The position numbers and the translations under genes were made by a program. This document shows, piece by piece, positions 60,556-64,000 of a DNA stretch of 64,000 nucleotides. Below the pieces are notes generated by a model, which was given only the letters and a program-made list of their open reading frames with translations, was not told where the DNA came from and did not search any database. Each line of letters begins with the position of its first letter. The stretch's first letter is position 1. Source of the DNA: Epiperipatus broadwayi (taxonomy: Eukaryota; Onychophora; Udeonychophora; Euonychophora; Peripatidae); contig JAQFVV010000280.1 in NCBI GenBank assembly GCA_028023455.1, forward strand, positions 1,176,001 to 1,240,000, read 5' to 3'.

Positions 60556-62490
60556 TATCTTTAAAAATGAAGATGTCATTATTTAACTTATAGTTTTTTT
60601 TGTGACATCATGGATGTGTAAGTTGAATACTAAATTGGAAAGATACAATTATTATCAGTTTTTGTATTGTGGTGCTAGTAACAAGTTGAAAGTACCATGA
60701 ATAATAAGGAAAATGAACAAATGGATATTTGATCAGGTTAGACCCTAACTTTTGCTTGAATCATAAATTATGAGATGATTTTATTCTTTACAAAAGAATA
60801 TAATAATTAGAAAGCTTGATATTGAAAAAAGGAGTTTAGTAATGAGATTGGCAGATTTCACTGTTGCAACGTTTGAGCAGCCATAAATGACAAATATTAA
60901 GTTATTCTGAAAAAATATTCTTCATATGATTGTCAAAAAATTGATGGCACTTAGTAGTAGTGATAATAATTTATTTTAATATCTATTACATATGCATTCC
61001 CAATATATTCAATGTATTATTTACACATCTGTACTTTAGAGTGGTTTTTTTTAAATTGTAAATCTAGTCATTTTTATGCCAATATTTAATAATAAAAGTT
61101 AATTTTTATGTTAAAAGTATCGCAGTAAATTTCTATAAGGTTTATTTGTATTAATATTTCATCAAAATATAGTAAAATGGAAAAAGTGATTTAAAAAAAG
61201 TTAATGATTAAAGATAGTTTCTATATTTGTTTTTCATTTGCTACTTTATGAAAAATCTTATTTAAATAATTGACGAGATTTTTTTTATAGTTAAATTAAA
61301 GTAACAAATTAAGAAATAAAAAAAAAGAAGCACTTTACTGTATGGGAAAAGTTATAATAGGTTAAATAATAAAAAGTAATATTTTTAAAACAAGTTCATA
61401 ATGCATTTTTTAATTATTGTTTTAGTTAGTTTATTGTAAATACATTTATTTCTTCATTACATTTCAATATAAACTCTGGTTTTGTTTTACCAAGAGATAT
61501 TAGAATTTTAAAATTATCAAAAGAATAAAATAAAATATTTTTTTAAGCTTCCCTGGCTATTGTTCTATTACCTGTATGATTTTTACTTTAATGTTTACTA
61601 ATTTCTTATTTTATATAGATGTGGGTAATTTCTTAATAAGTTTAAATTTGTGTTTGATTTAATCTTTTCTACCTTTTCATCTATCATAAAATAGCAGCTT
61701 ACTTAGGGGAAAGCTTATTGAAATAATTTCACTTTTAGTTTACTTTGTTAATGGACTAACAAGAAGTGAAATGTTTTCTCTTAGCTGTGTGATATTTCCA
61801 TTTTTGTGAGCCATTTAGTCTGAGAGATGACATGTTATCAATTTATAATGTAATGTTCAATTTTTAGATACCTTTACAGCTAATGGATTAATGCACTTTT
61901 GTATCTGAATGGTAAAAACTAAAATTAAGATGCAAAATGTGTAGTCTTTCTGTTTCATTTGCTTTATATATGAAACATTACATTTAGTTTTCCTTTCAAG
62001 GCATGCTTATAGGTAAAGCAATTTAAGTCAGCAACAAACATTTATATAACAATCTTTTTTTTTTGTTTAATCTAACAGAGTTTTTATTAACTTTTAATAA
62101 TTTTTAAAAAAAATTCTATTGTTATATTTATTTATCAATTTCTTTTTTATGAACATGAAATATATTTGAAATGGAATGGGCATGTCGGTGATATAAGATT
62201 ATGCAAATCATCATGAGCCCCAATGAATAGTCATAAAACAAATATAAAAGCAACTTGAGAGTATACAGTTTTTTTTATAAATTTAATAAAAAGCAAATAT
62301 TATAAACATGTTTAATAACTAAAGATGTCATTTGTATGTGTTTGTTGTTGTTTAAAAAAGTTTGAGTTTCTTTCTTCTGTCCGAGTACAGTTACGATTTT
62401 GAATTTTTTTATTTTAGCATTACAAACAGAACACTAACCCTAAATCTAACCGTAACAACTTTTACTTTTATTACGATTATTATTTTTTAA
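60556..62490. other. AT-rich non-coding sequence, no gene seen
   Basis: No exon, gene or paired repeat recognised. A GAATGGGCATGTCGGTGATA word at about 62172 vaguely recalls the LINE GH(V/I) motif but is too short to call. Confidence 0.4.
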
Positions 62491-62506
62491 TTAAACAACA
62501 ACAAAA

Positions 62507-62640
62507 AAAGTCGTAACACAAGTAAAAAAATATCCTATAGAAAATTGATAAAAAAAAAAGCCGTAACACAAGTAAAAAAATATCTGATAGAAAATTGATA
62601 AAAAAAAGCCGTAACACAATTTAAAAAGTATACGATATAA
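62507..62640 (+). repeat. Short tandem repeat, unit about 58 bases
   Basis: GTCGTAACACAAGTAAAAAA is followed by TATCCTATAGAAAATTGATA, and a near-identical second unit begins with GCCGTAACACAAG; a third partial unit follows (GCCGTAACACAATTTAAAAA). Nothing suggests a gene. Confidence 0.75.
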
Positions 62641-64000
62641 AAAACACGAATCAAATTGTAATTTGTTGATTTTATTTTACATTTATTATTATCATTTAAA
62701 TTGTATACGTTAATAAAAAATAATATTTAAAAAAGACGATTTTGTTTTGTTTTTATTTTCGCATTACAAAAAAGCACAGAAAAATTATTAAAGTCAACAG
62801 CCCATGAATGTTCATATTTTATAGTTTTAGCGTGAAAACAGCACTATCCAACGGCATCTTTAACTATAAGACAAGCACCCTTTTCAGTTTCTTTTTTGGT
62901 CAGCCTTTTTTTTTTGGTGTCTTCAAATGTTCAATTTAAAATTATAATAATGTCCAGCTTAGATTGACAAGTTGAATTTATCCCTTATTTCCATTAAAAA
63001 TTGTTTCATTAATTATTATTTTTTTTGTAGCTTCATATATTCAATTCAAAATTATAATAGTAATTTCCTGGTAGGATAGCACAAGTTGATTTTTTTTTTA
63101 TTATAATAACAATTTTCATATTAACAGAGATTTTCAGATCAGGTTAACATAAGCTGAGATACATAATGATTTTTGCAAAATTGTCCCTGTGTATTCTACA
63201 TTTTTTTTTAATGAAACAGATTATATGGCTAGGATTTTAAAGTTCAGTTTTTAATTAATTTAGCACATGGTTTTTAGAAACTCCATTTTAAAAATGTTTT
63301 TTTAACAATTAGTAGTAAGGCCAGTCTAACTTTAAACTACAAGCTTAACTTCTCACCTTTCTTCTCTCAAGAACTGAGCTATTGCTGTTCTTTTCATCAA
63401 CTGGACCAAGACTTTATTACTGCTGTTTTCTTCTCAACAGTTGGATCAAGTATGACTGCTACTGCTGCTCTCTTAATAACTGAATGAAGTCAGACTAGCT
63501 GTTACTGACTTGACACTGAAGTCTAATTCTCCAACCCCTACTATTTCATTTCTTGAGACCAATATTGTTATTCAATTATATACTATCTTAGACATAACAG
63601 CATTAAACTCTGACCATTTTTTTCTTTTTACAAAAGATGAGGTCTCCTTTTATTCATTTAAAAATTCCAATCATACCCAAATTATTGAAAACTTCCTCTA
63701 TAGATATATTTTTTTAATTACAAGAAATAAGATAATCCTTTAATTTTGCAAAATGTTTTTCATTTCTTTAGAGATTCTCTTTTTTTCTTTATGCTTCTCT
63801 TTTTTTTACAACTTCTCTTATCAAACATTGATTATTTATATTATCCATTTTAAAATGTCTGGAATTTGTTATATTATCAGTTAACAAAATTACTCTTTCC
63901 ATAAGTGTATTTATTGTTATTCAAAAAAAAAAAAAAAAACATAAGAAGAAATAATTCTTCTCATTTTCGTACTTGGCATAAATTTTTATTAATCTATTTT
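62641..64000. other. AT-rich sequence with a weak minisatellite
   Basis: At about 63370-63515 imperfect copies of an AACTG(G)A...GACT..TACTGCTG unit occur in a row. The 77-codon open frame at 63510-63743 has no motif. Nothing else is supported to the end of the window. Confidence 0.35.

Larger units (their letters stand above)
19582..64000 (+). other. Inferred giant intron downstream of the GAP-domain exon
   Basis: Starts GTAAGG. The rest of the GAP domain (a VP.FGPL segment followed by about 100 residues) should follow in phase 0, but no stretch to the end of the window encodes it. Hence the intron is at least 44.4 kb if the gene is intact. It carries all the mobile elements listed after this point. 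Confidence 0.6.

Noticed and set aside
62435-62460. ACACTAACCCTAAATCTAACC-like word considered as telomeric repeat
   Set aside because: Only one CTAACCCTAA unit is present, embedded in unrelated A/T-rich DNA; no array.

Overview
This window looks like intron and repeat sequence from an animal nuclear genome. It is very AT-rich (by eye about three quarters A+T), full of homopolymer runs and TA/CA microsatellites, and has no operon-like packing of genes. The only convincing host-gene signal is two short exons on the + strand. A 159-base exon (19423-19581) encodes the catalytic core of a tuberin-type Rap/Ral GAP domain of the RalGAP alpha-subunit type. A 38-base candidate exon (3602-3639) has phase and sequence that fit the segment just before it. 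If both are real, the window lies inside a RALGAPA1/2-like gene with one intron of 15.8 kb and a following intron of at least 44 kb. The repeat content and intron size suit a repeat-rich invertebrate (mollusc or arachnid, for example), but I cannot name the lineage.

Layout. 1-1000: two inverted copies of a small terminal-inverted-repeat element. 2600-2800: an unassigned coding-like island. 3602-3639: candidate exon. 4900-6120: repeats with a Merlin/IS1016-like transposase remnant. 7640-8900: a minus-strand LINE piece. 9540-9980: fragments of two repeats. 13040-15270: a decayed RTE-type LINE with endonuclease, reverse transcriptase and C-terminal pieces. 19423-19581: GAP-domain exon. 19945-20646: hAT-like element. 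21651-22998: a 1.35 kb TIR element flanked by TA. 24639-25117: hAT MITE. 26820-27178: RTE C-terminus. 28040-29060: Penelope-like element with a GIY-YIG endonuclease. 30310-30800: LINE tail. 31790-32600: LINE with a C-terminal zinc-knuckle region. 35002-35398: a second hAT MITE family. 37550-38300: four tandem ~160 bp units built from an RTE C-terminus.

42236-57579 is one large minus-strand Ty3/gypsy LTR retrotransposon. It has unusually long LTRs (about 3.2 kb), a decayed gag-PR-RT-RNase H-integrase body, and a 2.44 kb TG...CA insertion (probably a solo LTR of another family) in its 5' LTR. The remainder (57580-64000) is AT-rich sequence with tandem arrays and a second, inverted copy of the first hAT MITE family (60100-60547).

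Every mobile-element reading frame seen is broken. The exons carry the only intact, constrained coding sequence. I found no CRISPR array, bacterial system or functional RNA gene. The most informative items are the GAP-domain exon with its upstream 38-base exon, the nested long-LTR gypsy element, and several nonautonomous transposons with intact target-site duplications.
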